Assembly (NCBI GenBank): GCA_964528055.1 | Contig: CAZGQM010000006.1 | Location: 169,138 to 233,137, forward strand | Length of the DNA: 64,000 bases | Source: Geoanaerobacter sp964528055 | GTDB taxonomy: Bacteria; Desulfobacterota; Desulfuromonadia; Geobacterales; DSM-12255 | Direction: 5' to 3' | Part shown: positions 53,709 to 63,534 of the stretch, piece by piece | Numbering within the stretch: position 1 is the first letter of the stretch | Layout of the letters: each line of letters opens with the position of its first letter | Position numbers and translations under genes: made by a program | The notes under the pieces: model-generated | Database searches by the model: none | What the model saw: the letters and a program-made list of their open reading frames with translations, nothing else | What the model was told of the DNA's origin: nothing

Positions 53709-54761
53709 TTACCTTCCGCGCATGAATTTAATCAGTTTGCGAACGCGATTTCTTATTCCCATAATATTTTTATACATAAAATATATCGGTGGGAGAGACA
53801 TTATTCGGGCACTGACCGAAAGTACCCGACAGGCAAAGACATATCTCGAATTGGATAGCAGTTTTTCTACATCAGCACAATCTCTGGTCTCAACATCTAT
53901 GTTTCCGGTATCTATTTCAGACATCATGGTAATGACAGACTGGGGATGTTCACCAAGAAAACGTTCCAGCCATCCGATGTGATTATATTTGTTGTGGGCT
54001 CTGAAGGGTTTTTCAAGCCGCCGGTAAACAATATCCTCCCAGGTGTCAATTGCGTTATTTATGCGCGCCTTGTAATAACTCACCTTATTGTAAACCTGGA
54101 GCGGGAAAAGCAGGGAATAGTGGTAAAGATAAATTCTCTTCTTTTCCAGTTGATCAGCCCTGAGCCATTTCTTGCTCCGTACGTCGATGCCTTGCTCGTC
54201 AACAACTGTCGGTGGGAAATGTGTCGCGTAAGTATAGCCGGGCCCCCAGGCAAATAAACGGTGGTATTCACGGGCATTGTCACGAATTAGATAAAAGCTG
54301 TCTGTGATGTATTTCGTGCTCCCCCAGAACGTCAGCATGGGGAATGAAACCGCATCCGGTCGATCCTTTGCCAGTATCTCACCAAGCCTCGCTACTTGCT
54401 CTTCATGATAAAACTCGTCAGAATCGACCTGCCAGAGATAATTGCCAGTAGCACGTGTTGCGTAGGCTTTGGACATCTCGTCTTTTTCCTGCCAGAAGCC
54501 ATCCAAATGCCCTTCATCCTGAGCTGTCACGATAATAACCTTATCCTCGGGGTCCTCGTCACGCTTGAATGCCCGCAAGACCTCAATCGTTCCGTCGGTC
54601 GAATGACCGTCAGGTGTTGCGACGGCTGCTGCGGAAGGACAGGCGCCTTCGACCACGATAATCTGATGGGCGTGAGGATAAAGCGCACGGAGGTTATAAC
54701 GCGTAAATGGTTCTCCGTTGAGAACGATCATGCCGAAAGATATTTTAATTTCATTCACCAT
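53709..54761 (-). CDS. GT2-like glycosyltransferase
   Basis: The 350-residue protein has a GT-A core: ISFGMIVLNGEPFTRYNLRALYP, then HQIIVVEGACPSA, HSTDGTIEVLRAF, and LWQVDSDEFYHEEQV with a D-S-D-E metal site. It lacks a membrane anchor except for a weak hydrophobic patch near the C-terminus. It probably adds one sugar to the repeat unit. It is 4 bp after the CapK-like gene and abuts the flippase gene (1-base overlap). Confidence 0.82.
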   Translation of the reverse strand: MVNEIKISFGMIVLNGEPFTRYNLRALYPHAHQIIVVEGACPSAAAVATPDGHSTDGTIEVLRAFKRDEDPEDKVIIVTAQDEGHLDGFWQEKDEMSKAYATRATGNYLWQVDSDEFYHEEQVARLGEILAKDRPDAVSFPMLTFWGSTKYITDSFYLIRDNAREYHRLFAWGPGYTYATHFPPTVVDEQGIDVRSKKWLRADQLEKKRIYLYHYSLLFPLQVYNKVSYYKARINNAIDTWEDIVYRRLEKPFRAHNKYNHIGWLERFLGEHPQSVITMMSEIDTGNIDVETRDCADVEKLLSNSRYVFACRVLSVSARIMSLPPIYFMYKNIMGIRNRVRKLIKFMRGR

Positions 54762-56101
54762 CAGATTTCACGCCTCGTCAGCACAACTATTTCCAGATAA
54801 GCTACGACTGTTCTTGCGATGCGCCCCAGCAGCGACCCCACTGCTACAGCTAGGACCCCGCCAAGGGCGGGAACCAACAAATAGGTCGCCAAAGGGAAAA
54901 CCGCCAGCCCTACCAGAACCCCGCGGCCGTAAATCCACGGCCTGCCTGTAGCAAAAAGTGTGTTCAGTGGCAACGATGCAGCCTGAACAGCGGCAAACCA
55001 TAGGCAAACCTTCATAAGTGGAAGACCGGCAACGTATTTTGGAATGCCAATCGGCACAAGTATATCGAGCAGAAACGAAATAATGAAAATGCACACAATA
55101 ATGAATCCAGTGAGTAATAACGTCATTCCAAAGCTTCTTGCATTTGCCTTGCGAACGCTCCCATCACGGGCAAATGAGGAAACGACTCGTGGCGTCAAGA
55201 CCTGATAAACCGCCATAGGCAGAACATTCATCCCTTCACGCATGGCAACTGCAACCGTAAAAAGTCCCAGGGCGGTTACACCGCCGAAGGAGAGCATCAA
55301 GGCGCTTTCGGTTGCTATCCAGATGGAGGTATACAGGCTCCCCCAGAAACTGAAGGGTAACCCTATCCTGACTACTTCACCCAGGGCTTTGGTATCAAAA
55401 CGATAAGACACTTTCAGAGGCCGGTTTCGCTCACACAGCCACACGCCAAGAATGGCTGGAACGACAGAACGTGCACAGAGCCCGTAGAACTTCAGATACG
55501 GCAATAAAAAGACCATGCCAAAGTTCAGAATTGCCTGAGCCATCTGGATTCTTGCCAAAGCTACAAATTGATGCAGAGTGCGGTAAGTTGCTCCGAGATA
55601 ACCGCCGTAAAAAACCGACCAGCAACTGAGCGCCTGAGAAAGCCACCCCATAACACCGTAGAAGTCTTGACGCCATAAACTGTAAGCCGCGCACAATATA
55701 AACCCGCTAGTAACAACTATGGAGATATACAGATTCCAGGCGCCAGCGGCTGAAGCCAGTTCGTCAACCTTATCCGGCATCTCTTTCCCAACGTAAAATG
55801 GGATCTGGCGCCAGAGCCCATCGAAGGTTCCGAGGTGCAAAAACGTAAGATACGTCAAGGGGATCGTAAATGAGCGGAACAACCCGGTTTCAGCCGGCCC
55901 AAGAAAACGTGCAACCAGAAGTCCACCCACAGCGCCAAGTAAAGACGACGTCATATTGCTGCTGAATAAAGCTACAACTGAACGAAGCGTTTGCCGATTG
56001 TTGACAATTTTAGCTCTGACACCATTGATGAAAGATTTAATATTCAAAGCCAGTCTACTTATGAATTTTTGATCAAATTCGTGGCAACCTAATTCCATCA
56101 A
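54761..56101 (-). CDS. Oligosaccharide flippase (Wzx-like)
   Basis: The 446-residue protein is predicted to cross the membrane 11-12 times and shows the MOP-superfamily pattern, for example SNMTSSLLGAVGGLLVARFLGPAETGLFRS near residues 48-78 and ATYRTLHQFVALARIQ. It should move the undecaprenyl-linked repeat unit to the periplasmic face, where the Wzy-type protein polymerises it. It stands upstream of the glycosyltransferase block. Confidence 0.9.
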   Translation of the reverse strand: MMELGCHEFDQKFISRLALNIKSFINGVRAKIVNNRQTLRSVVALFSSNMTSSLLGAVGGLLVARFLGPAETGLFRSFTIPLTYLTFLHLGTFDGLWRQIPFYVGKEMPDKVDELASAAGAWNLYISIVVTSGFILCAAYSLWRQDFYGVMGWLSQALSCWSVFYGGYLGATYRTLHQFVALARIQMAQAILNFGMVFLLPYLKFYGLCARSVVPAILGVWLCERNRPLKVSYRFDTKALGEVVRIGLPFSFWGSLYTSIWIATESALMLSFGGVTALGLFTVAVAMREGMNVLPMAVYQVLTPRVVSSFARDGSVRKANARSFGMTLLLTGFIIVCIFIISFLLDILVPIGIPKYVAGLPLMKVCLWFAAVQAASLPLNTLFATGRPWIYGRGVLVGLAVFPLATYLLVPALGGVLAVAVGSLLGRIARTVVAYLEIVVLTRREI

Positions 56102-56156
56102 CGTCTCCAGAAAAATCCCGCAACTTCCAGTTACCGGCTACTGTGAGGAGATGATC

Positions 56157-57512
56157 CTATTTCAATCCGCAGGCAGAGCCGCAACTGAGTCCCAGTGAGA
56201 TATAGTTGAATCCTGCTACTGCCATACGGTCAGGTTTGTAAAGGTTCCGACCGTCAACGATGGTCGGAGATTTCAATTCGTTCTTGATGCGGTCGAAGTC
56301 GGGATTGCGGTATTCGCTCCAGTCGGTGATGATGGCCAGGGCATCGGCATTAGCCAAGATGTTATACTGATTGTGGCTGTACTCGATGCGATCACCGAAT
56401 ATATGCTTGGCCTCTTTGATGGCCTCGGGATCATGGGCCCGGACAGTTGCACCGGCAGCCAGCAGGCGCTCGATGATGACGATGGCCGGGGCTTCGCGCA
56501 TGTCGTCGGTGCGTGGCTTGAAGGAAAGCCCCCAACAGGCGATCATACGTCCGGTAAGCGGTCGCTCATCGTCCGGAGAGCCGAGGGCCATGATCAGTTT
56601 GTCGGCCAGAACCTCCTTCTGGCGATCGTTGACCTCTTCGACGGCTTTGAGCAGCAGAAAGTCGTAGTTGCATTCTTCGCCGGTCCTTATAAGTGCCTTG
56701 ACGTCCTTGGGGAAGCAAGAACCGCCGTAGCCGGGGCCGGGGAAGAGGAAGTCGTAGCCGATGCGAGTGTCGGAGCCGATGCCTTCGCGGACTGCGGCTA
56801 CGTCGGCCCCCATGCATTCGCACAGGCCGGCGATCTGGTTCATGAAGGAGATGCGGGTGGCCAGCATGGCGTTGGCTGCATATTTGGTCATTTCGGCACT
56901 GCGGATGTCCATGACGATCATGCGGTTCTGCTTGCGCATGAAGGGGTCGTAGAGCTCTTTCATGATCTCGGCGGTGCGAATGTTATCGGTGCCAATTACG
57001 ACCCGGTCTGGTTTCATGAAGTCGTCGATGGCGGCCCCTTCCTTGAGGAATTCAGGGTTGGAGACCACGTCAAACTCCAGGTTCATCCCCCGCAAATCCA
57101 GTTCTTCCTGAACATCAGCCCGTACCTTGTCAGCTGTACCGACTGGGACGGTGGATTTATCAACGATGATTTTATAACCAGTCATGGCACGTCCAATCTC
57201 GCGAGCCACACCCAGCACGTATTTCAGGTCGGCAGAGCCATCTTCGCCGGGAGGGGTCCCTACGGCGATGAAGTTGACCAGGGAGGACTGGGCTGCAGCA
57301 ACGGCATCAGTGGTGAACAAGATGCGTCCCTCAGTCTGGTTGCGAAGCACCATTTCTTTGAGTCCCGGCTCATAGATAGGGATAATGCCATGCTTGAGGC
57401 CATCGATTCTGGCTTCGTCAATATCGACGGTGATCACGCTGTTGCCGCTTTCAGCAAAACAGGCGGCTGCCACCAAACCGACATATCCAGCGCCGAAAAT
57501 ACAGATTTTCAT
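56157..57512 (-). CDS. ugd: UDP-glucose 6-dehydrogenase
   Basis: I chose the start MKICIFGAGY (451 residues), supported by GGAAAGG and by the need for the Rossmann motif GAGYVGLVAAA (7-17) at the N-terminus; a frame 18 codons longer lacks family support. The catalytic Cys is C266 in YGGSCFPKD. VGTPPGEDGSAD and NPEFLKEGAAIDDF are typical. It oxidises UDP-glucose to UDP-glucuronate with two NAD+. The product gives the uronic acid of the polymer. It is 149 bp downstream of the phosphomannomutase gene. Confidence 0.96.
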   Translation of the reverse strand: MKICIFGAGYVGLVAAACFAESGNSVITVDIDEARIDGLKHGIIPIYEPGLKEMVLRNQTEGRILFTTDAVAAAQSSLVNFIAVGTPPGEDGSADLKYVLGVAREIGRAMTGYKIIVDKSTVPVGTADKVRADVQEELDLRGMNLEFDVVSNPEFLKEGAAIDDFMKPDRVVIGTDNIRTAEIMKELYDPFMRKQNRMIVMDIRSAEMTKYAANAMLATRISFMNQIAGLCECMGADVAAVREGIGSDTRIGYDFLFPGPGYGGSCFPKDVKALIRTGEECNYDFLLLKAVEEVNDRQKEVLADKLIMALGSPDDERPLTGRMIACWGLSFKPRTDDMREAPAIVIIERLLAAGATVRAHDPEAIKEAKHIFGDRIEYSHNQYNILANADALAIITDWSEYRNPDFDRIKNELKSPTIVDGRNLYKPDRMAVAGFNYISLGLSCGSACGLK

Positions 57513-57662
57513 TAATGTAACCTTTCCATAACAATATGTTTGAATCCAGCAAAATGAATCCGACACCCCATTCTTCAGAAACGCGCGGTGAGGCCATCCC
57601 AGTGAATATCAGAGCGTTAAATCTCAACTCTTTACTATGCTACATTCCCATTACTCAACACC

Positions 57663-59015
57663 TCAAACAGAATCAATAATCCCAAGCAACTCGGCAGTTT
57701 TCAGCCTCATCAGTCCCTCATCCCCTCTTGACTCCACATTAAGCCGCAGCACCGGTTCGGTGTTGGAACTGCGGAGATTGAATCTCCAATTGCCAAATTC
57801 CATGCTGAGGCCGTCGGTATAGTCAACGGCTATGGCGTTGCCAAGGTAATCCTTCTTGATTCGTGCGATGACGCTATCCGCATCGGCAACCTTGCGGTTG
57901 ATCTCGCCGCTGGCGGGGTAGAGACTGATCCGCTCGCCAACGAGCGATGATAAAGGCTTTCCACTTATCCCCATGAGTTCGATGATCATAAGCCACGGGA
58001 TCATGCCGCTATCGCAATAGGCAAAATCGCGGAAATAGTGGTGTGCGCTCATCTCGCCGCCGTACACCGCATCCTCCAGCCGCATCCTCTCTTTGATGAA
58101 GGCGTGACCGGTCTTGCTCATGACCGGAAAACCGCCAGCTGTGGTTACGATATCAACGGTATTCCAGGTGAGGCGCGGGTCGTGGATGATCCGTGCGCCG
58201 TTATTCTTCTTCAATAGAGAGTCGGCCAGCAACCCTACAATATAGTAGCCTTCGATAAAACTCCCCTCCTCGTCAAAGAGGAAGCAGCGGTCGAAATCAC
58301 CGTCCCAGGCGACACCCAGGTCAGCGCCATGCTCCAGAACCGCATTCATGGTCGCTGCCCTGTTTTCCGTCAAAAGCGGATTGGGGATGCCGTTGGGGAA
58401 CGTGCCGTCCGGTTCATGATTGATCTTGATAAAGGTAACGGGAAGGTGCTTCTCCAGCAGATCGATGATCGGCCCGGCGCAACCGTTGCCGGCATTAACA
58501 ACAACCTTCAGGGGCTTTATTCCGTCAGGGTTCACATACCCCAAGAGGTGCGCCACGTACTCCCCCTCTATGTTGAGAGGAGAGACCGTACCGGTTTTAA
58601 GGGACTCGCGGAACGAGTTATTCTCCACTAGAGTCGCCATCTCCTTCAATCCGCTGTCACCGCTTACCGGACGCGCATCTGTCCGCACCAGTTTCATGCC
58701 GTTGTAATCGATGGGGTTGTGGCTGGCGGTAACCATGATCCCGCCATCCATCTTTTGAGAAAAGGTGGCGTGATAAATCTGCTCGGTGCCGCAGAGACCC
58801 AGGTCGAAGACGTCCGCGCCACTGTCGGTGAGTCCACTGATCAGTGCCGAGACAATGGACGGACTGGAGAGCCGGATGTCATGACCGACGACAACCCGTG
58901 ACGCCTTTTCCAACCCCACAAAGGCTCTGCCTATACGGTAGGCACTATCTTCGTTCAACTCATCCGGTACCCTGCCGCGAATGTCATACGCCTTAAAACA
59001 TGCGAGAGAATTCAT
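57663..59015 (-). CDS. manB: Phosphomannomutase / phosphoglucomutase
   Basis: The start is MNSLACFKAY (450 residues), preceded by AGGAAGG; an upstream ATG would sit in the Shine-Dalgarno itself. The catalytic phosphoserine is S98 in TASHNPIDYNG, the metal loop is the DGDFDR segment near 240, and the sugar-binding GGEMSAHHYF and RSSNTEPVLRLN motifs are present. It interconverts mannose 6-phosphate and mannose 1-phosphate (and likely the glucose forms), feeding GDP-mannose and thus GDP-fucose. The family splits into AlgC- and ManB-like types, and this one is closest to AlgC in layout. Confidence 0.94.
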   Translation of the reverse strand: MNSLACFKAYDIRGRVPDELNEDSAYRIGRAFVGLEKASRVVVGHDIRLSSPSIVSALISGLTDSGADVFDLGLCGTEQIYHATFSQKMDGGIMVTASHNPIDYNGMKLVRTDARPVSGDSGLKEMATLVENNSFRESLKTGTVSPLNIEGEYVAHLLGYVNPDGIKPLKVVVNAGNGCAGPIIDLLEKHLPVTFIKINHEPDGTFPNGIPNPLLTENRAATMNAVLEHGADLGVAWDGDFDRCFLFDEEGSFIEGYYIVGLLADSLLKKNNGARIIHDPRLTWNTVDIVTTAGGFPVMSKTGHAFIKERMRLEDAVYGGEMSAHHYFRDFAYCDSGMIPWLMIIELMGISGKPLSSLVGERISLYPASGEINRKVADADSVIARIKKDYLGNAIAVDYTDGLSMEFGNWRFNLRSSNTEPVLRLNVESRGDEGLMRLKTAELLGIIDSV

Positions 59016-59114
59016 TTCAACCTTCCTCATTTAATCTTCAACACGGGAATGAAGTGACCCTAAGTCAATGGTATTGCACTGATTTCCAATGGAGAAGGTA
59101 TCACTATCCACCTT

Positions 59115-60059
59115 TCAAGCAGCACGCCGCGTTGTCTGATGTGCCAGATACCACTGGTACGTATCCGTAACCCCTTCACGCAGGCTTAATTTATGCCGCC
59201 AACCGAGTCCGTTCAGACGCGACACATCGGACAGCTTGCGCAGTGTGCCGTCCGGCTTGCTGGAGTCGAAAACCACCTCGCCGCTGTAGCCGACAATCTC
59301 TTTGATCAGCAGCGCCAGTTCCTTGATCGAAATCTCTTCCCCGGTACCGATATTAACAATTTCATCCCCTTCGTGATTCTCCATCAGGAACAGTGATGCG
59401 GCTGCCACGTCATCCACATGAACGAATTCCCGATACGGTGAGCCGCTCCCCCAGACCGTGACGGCCGGCGCTGCGGACTCTTTTGCCTCGTGGAACTTGC
59501 GGAGCAACGCCGGCAAGACGTGCGATGTCTCCAGGTCGAAGTTGTCATTCGGACCGTAGAGATTGGTCGGCATTGCCGCGATGAATCTGGTGCCGTGTTG
59601 ACGATTGTACGATTTGCACATTATCAGCCCGGTGATCTTGGCAATGGCATACGGCTCGTTGGTCGGCTCAAGCTCTCCGCTCAGCAGGTATTCTTCCTTG
59701 ATAGGCTGGAGGGCCAGCTTGGGATAGATGCAGGTGCTGCCGAGGAAAAGGAGTTTCTTGACCCCATACCGATACGACTGATGGATGACATTTGTCTGAA
59801 TCATCAGGTTGTCATAGATGAAGTCGGCAGGGTAGCTGTTGTTGGCCATGATCCCGCCTACTTTGGCGGCAGCCAGGAATACATAGGCGGGACGCTCACT
59901 TGAGAAGAAATCAGCCACCTCTGCCTGGTTGCGCAGGTCCACTTCAGAACTGGTACGCAAGGAGAGGTTGGCATATCCCTCTGACTGCAGCGCTCTGACA
60001 ATAGCTGAGCCGACCAACCCTCGGTGGCCGGCGACATATATTTTTGCGTTCTTATCCAT
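59115..60059 (-). CDS. fcl: GDP-L-fucose synthase
   Basis: The start MDKNAKIYVA (314 residues) puts the Rossmann motif GHRGLVGSA (11-19) at the N-terminus and overlaps gmd by 8 bases. The SDR catalytic residues are S108 (with C110 in GSTCIYP), Y137 and K141 in EPYAIAK. It epimerises and reduces GDP-4-keto-6-deoxymannose to GDP-L-fucose. It is directly downstream of gmd, the usual pair. The C-terminal part includes the family segment SKPDGTLRKLSDVSRL. Confidence 0.95.
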   Translation of the reverse strand: MDKNAKIYVAGHRGLVGSAIVRALQSEGYANLSLRTSSEVDLRNQAEVADFFSSERPAYVFLAAAKVGGIMANNSYPADFIYDNLMIQTNVIHQSYRYGVKKLLFLGSTCIYPKLALQPIKEEYLLSGELEPTNEPYAIAKITGLIMCKSYNRQHGTRFIAAMPTNLYGPNDNFDLETSHVLPALLRKFHEAKESAAPAVTVWGSGSPYREFVHVDDVAAASLFLMENHEGDEIVNIGTGEEISIKELALLIKEIVGYSGEVVFDSSKPDGTLRKLSDVSRLNGLGWRHKLSLREGVTDTYQWYLAHQTTRRAA

Positions 60060-61101
60060 TGGCCCGCTGCTCCCGTTGTGCCAGATCAAGGTCAGAATCA
60101 ACCATCATTGTGACGAGTTGCGCAAAGCTGGTCTTCAACTCCCATCCCAGTTCGCGTCTGGCCTTGGACGGGTCGCCCAGCAGCAGATCGACCTCAGCCG
60201 GACGGAAGTATTTGGGGTCTATCCTGATCACTGTCTTTCCGGTTTTTCGATCGACCCCCTTTTCGTCTTCACCACTCCCCTGCCACTCAAGCGGCATATC
60301 GAGACGTTCGAAAACCATTTCGGCAAAGGTGCGCACCTTGTAGGTTTCGCCGGTGGCAATTACGTAATCGTCTGCCTTGTCCTCCTGCAGCATGAGCCAC
60401 ATGGCCTCTACATAATCGCCTGCGAAACCCCAGTCTCTTTTTGCATCAATGTTCCCCAAATAGAGGCACTCCTGCAACCCCAGTTTGATCCGGGCAGCGG
60501 CACGGGTGATCTTGCGGGTAACGAAGGTTTCACCACGACGCGGCGATTCGTGGTTGAAGAGTATGCCGTTGGAGGCATGCATGCCATAGCTTTCGCGGTA
60601 GTTCATGGTGATGTAGAAGGCATATGCCTTGGCGCAGGCATAGGGAGAGCGGGGGTAGAAGGGGGTGGTTTCCTTCTGGGGAGTCTCAACCACCTTGCCG
60701 TAGAGTTCCGATGAGGATGCCTGATAGAATCTGGTTCTCAGGCCGGTCTCGCGGATCCCTTCCAGAATTCGTATCGCCCCCAATGCGTCAACTTCGGCGG
60801 TATATTCCGGGATGTCAAAAGAGACACGCACATGGCTCTGGGCGCCCAGGTTATAAATCTCGTCAGGCTGGATATTCCGCAGCAGAGTATTGATGGAGCT
60901 GGCGTCGTTCAGATCGCCGTAGTGCAGAAACATCCGCACATCCTTCTCATGCGGGTCGAGGTATATATGATTGATCCGACCGGTGTTAAAGGACGACGAG
61001 CGGCGGATCATGCCGTGAACCTCGTAGCCTTTTGACAGCAGCAATTCTGCCAGATACGAGCCATCCTGACCGGTTATGCCGGAAATCAAAGCCTTTTTCA
61101 T
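60052..61101 (-). CDS. gmd: GDP-mannose 4,6-dehydratase
   Basis: This 349-residue extended SDR enzyme makes GDP-4-keto-6-deoxymannose. The dinucleotide motif is GITGQDGSYLAE (8-19), the catalytic segment ASSSELYG is at 127-134 and Y153-x3-K157 lies in SPYACAKAYA. PRRGETFVTRKITRA is a family signature. It is followed by the overlapping fcl gene and preceded by the cupin-type isomerase gene (4-base overlap). Together they build GDP-fucose. Confidence 0.97.
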   Translation of the reverse strand: MKKALISGITGQDGSYLAELLLSKGYEVHGMIRRSSSFNTGRINHIYLDPHEKDVRMFLHYGDLNDASSINTLLRNIQPDEIYNLGAQSHVRVSFDIPEYTAEVDALGAIRILEGIRETGLRTRFYQASSSELYGKVVETPQKETTPFYPRSPYACAKAYAFYITMNYRESYGMHASNGILFNHESPRRGETFVTRKITRAAARIKLGLQECLYLGNIDAKRDWGFAGDYVEAMWLMLQEDKADDYVIATGETYKVRTFAEMVFERLDMPLEWQGSGEDEKGVDRKTGKTVIRIDPKYFRPAEVDLLLGDPSKARRELGWELKTSFAQLVTMMVDSDLDLAQREQRANG

Positions 61102-61499
61102 ATATATTTTCTCCGTTCTTTAAAGTAGTGACAGAGTATTGGATGATTTGGCGCCTGCCTCTGATAATCATCCTGATAGCGGATTATGTCATCCTCACCC
61201 AGGTATTCGCCGTTTTGCACCTCAATGATTACCAACGTTATCTTGCCGGGATTTTCGAGACGATGCTTTTCCCCGATTGGGATAAAAGTGGATTCATTGA
61301 TGTTGACTTTGAACTCTTGTTCGCCACAGGTCACCAAGGCAGTGCCGGAAACCACTATCCAGTGTTCACTACGGTGGTAGTGTTTTTGAAGAGAAAGGCG
61401 TTGTCCAGGCAAAACTTCAATCCGTTTGATCTTGTAGTTATTGTTCTCCTCAAGGACCGTATAGCTTCCCCAAGGACGTTCTCCTCGTTCCAGCTCCAT
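61098..61499 (-). CDS. Mannose-6-phosphate isomerase-type cupin
   Basis: The 133-residue protein matches the C-terminal cupin of bifunctional ManC/WbpW: the opening RPWGSYTVLEE, the RIEVLPGQRLSLQKHYHRSEHWIVVSG metal-binding motif with His residues, and FIPIGEKHRLENPGK. It should interconvert fructose 6-phosphate and mannose 6-phosphate. The fused GDP-mannose pyrophosphorylase half is missing, so that step must be encoded elsewhere. It overlaps gmd by 4 bases. Confidence 0.9.
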   Translation of the reverse strand: MELERGERPWGSYTVLEENNNYKIKRIEVLPGQRLSLQKHYHRSEHWIVVSGTALVTCGEQEFKVNINESTFIPIGEKHRLENPGKITLVIIEVQNGEYLGEDDIIRYQDDYQRQAPNHPILCHYFKERRKYI

Positions 61500-61613
61500 A
61501 AATAGTACTCCTTCATCGGGTAGAATGAAGCAACCGAAATACAGGACAGTCTACTGCCAGGTGCTCATCTACTTCATCGAGACGTCCATTCCAAACTCTT
61601 GAAAGATGGCCAG

Positions 61614-62216
61614 TTATCTAAAAATCGAGTACACCACGAACCACCCCATCTTCACATACTCACTGACAATGATCTTCCGTCGCTCTGTATCCAGCCAGTC
61701 AGCCGCAATAAACTCTTTTTGCCAGCGTGCCGGATTGCAGGAAATAGTGTATTTTCGATCATCGAACACTCGCCCTGCAATCATCCGGATCCGCCGCATG
61801 TGGTAGCCTGAACTGACCAGCATGGCTGACCTGAGACCCAGATCGTCCATCATCCGCTTTGCTTCAAGCGCCTCGATATGGGTATTCTCGTAAAACGTCT
61901 TATAAGTGGCTGCTATCCTGATCCTGAGAAACAAATTACCGTGTGGCTGCTTACCGGCTATCCTTACTAAACCGCCGGATTGGTCAGCATTGAAGAGCTC
62001 GCCTGAGGAGGGGATAAGCAGATAGCGCGCATACCCTTCCTTGATGAGTACCTTTGCCTCATCAAGCCTCGCCTCGTTACCGGGGCCGACAAAAAGGATG
62101 ACAGCATCCGCCTTGCGCGGCATATCCTCGGTAAAAAGAAAACCCGGTGCGAACCAGACAAATGCCGTGATCAGACAGACAACAGCCGACAGAATATAGA
62201 CCATTGCCTTCACCAA
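61614..62216 (-). CDS. YdcF/SanA-family (DUF218) membrane-anchored protein
   Basis: The 200-residue protein has an N-terminal membrane anchor (about 4-26). The DUF218 core follows: ADAVILFVGPGNEARLDEAKVLIKEGYARYLLIPSSGE and AMLVSSGYHMRRIRMIAGRVF, the latter with the conserved H-x-x-R. Such proteins (ElyC, SanA) affect envelope integrity and undecaprenyl-lipid use in other bacteria. The gene is 4 bp from the HexNAc dehydrogenase gene, so a link to lipid-carrier supply for this polymer is plausible. Confidence 0.82.
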   Translation of the reverse strand: MVKAMVYILSAVVCLITAFVWFAPGFLFTEDMPRKADAVILFVGPGNEARLDEAKVLIKEGYARYLLIPSSGELFNADQSGGLVRIAGKQPHGNLFLRIRIAATYKTFYENTHIEALEAKRMMDDLGLRSAMLVSSGYHMRRIRMIAGRVFDDRKYTISCNPARWQKEFIAADWLDTERRKIIVSEYVKMGWFVVYSIFR

Positions 62217-62220
62217 GCTG

Positions 62221-63504
62221 TTACAGCCGCCACAATCTCATCCCCGCATCAAGAACCTCTTGCCGCGGATAAACCCCCTTCACATCTATGAGTACAGGAT
62301 TTTGCTTCATGAACTCCGTCATCCGAGAGATGGAAAGCTCCCGGTATTCCTTATGGGCAACGGCAACAACGAGTGCGTCAGCTTTCCTCAATTCGGAGAG
62401 AGGTGTCAGAGTCACTCCATACTCATGGGCAGCTTCCACCGGATCGGCAAGAGGGTCGCAGACCTGCACCGAGACTCCGTAATCTTCCAGTTCGCGGATG
62501 ATATCGATAACCTTGGAGTTGCGCAGATCCGGGCAATCTTCCTTGAAGGTCAGCCCAAGCACCGTCACGGCGGAGCCGAGGATGTTGTGCCCGGCATGGA
62601 TCATCTCCTTGACCGTCCGCTGGGCGATGAATTTGCCCATGCCGTCGTTGATCCGCCGGCCGGACAGAATCACCTGGGGGATGTAGCCGACCTTTTCCGC
62701 CTTGTGCGTCAGGTAGTAGGGATCGACTCCGATGCAGTGCCCGCCCACCAGGCCTGGCTTGAATTTGAGGAAGTTCCATTTGGTTCCGGCCGCTTCCAGG
62801 ACGTCATTGGTATCGATACCGAGACGGTCGAAAATAAGGGCCAGTTCGTTCATCAGGGCGATGTTCAGGTCACGCTGGGTGTTCTCGATAATCTTGGCCG
62901 CCTCGGCAACCTTGATGGATGACGCACGATGAACTCCAGCCGTAACCACAGAACCGTAGACCTTGGCAACAATCTCCAGAGTTGCCGCATCCTGCCCGGA
63001 GACCACCTTGGTGATTCTGGTAAAGGTATGCTCTTTGTCGCCGGGGTTGATCCTCTCCGGGCTGTAGCCGACGGTGAAATCTATGCCGCTGCGCAGACGC
63101 GAGACAGCTTCCAGTACCGGGATACACTCATCTTCGGTCACGCCGGGATAGACCGTTGATTCATAGACGACGATGTCGCCTTTTTTCAATGCCCGGCCAA
63201 TGGTTTTCGAAGCACTCAACACCGGGCTCAGATCGGGCTGATTGGCGGCATCAACCGGGGTCGGGACAGCAATGATATGGAAATCGGCCTGTCGCAGATC
63301 TTCAATCTGATCGGTGAAGAAAATATCTGCTGCACGCAGTTCATCGTCCGACACCTCGTTGGTGCGATCATGAGCGTGTGTAAGCTCCGCAATTCTTATG
63401 GAATTGATATCGAACCCTATGGTTTTGGCGACCTTGCCGAATGCAACCGCTACCGGTAATCCCACATACCCGAGCCCAATGACTGAAACTATCCGATTGT
63501 GCAT
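62221..63504 (-). CDS. UDP-N-acetyl-hexosamine 6-dehydrogenase (TviB/WbpA-like)
   Basis: This 427-residue nucleotide-sugar dehydrogenase starts with the Rossmann motif GLGYVGLPVAVAFG (10-23). VPTPVD at 80-85 and ESTVYPGVTEDECIPVLE are typical, and the catalytic cysteine is C257 in GGHCIGVDPYYL. The histidine before Cys and the length favour the UDP-GalNAc/UDP-GlcNAc dehydrogenase group over Ugd. It yields a HexNAc-uronic acid. It lies 30 bp after glmS, which supplies the glucosamine. Confidence 0.92.
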   Translation of the reverse strand: MHNRIVSVIGLGYVGLPVAVAFGKVAKTIGFDINSIRIAELTHAHDRTNEVSDDELRAADIFFTDQIEDLRQADFHIIAVPTPVDAANQPDLSPVLSASKTIGRALKKGDIVVYESTVYPGVTEDECIPVLEAVSRLRSGIDFTVGYSPERINPGDKEHTFTRITKVVSGQDAATLEIVAKVYGSVVTAGVHRASSIKVAEAAKIIENTQRDLNIALMNELALIFDRLGIDTNDVLEAAGTKWNFLKFKPGLVGGHCIGVDPYYLTHKAEKVGYIPQVILSGRRINDGMGKFIAQRTVKEMIHAGHNILGSAVTVLGLTFKEDCPDLRNSKVIDIIRELEDYGVSVQVCDPLADPVEAAHEYGVTLTPLSELRKADALVVAVAHKEYRELSISRMTEFMKQNPVLIDVKGVYPRQEVLDAGMRLWRL

Positions 63505-63534
63505 GCTATCCCTCGACGATGATGGCTGTTCTCT

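Noticed and set aside
56373..57515. Long plus-strand open frame of 380 codons opposite ugd
   Set aside because: It is the antisense shadow of a clear UDP-glucose dehydrogenase; its translation is rich in His, Gly and Asp with no known domain.
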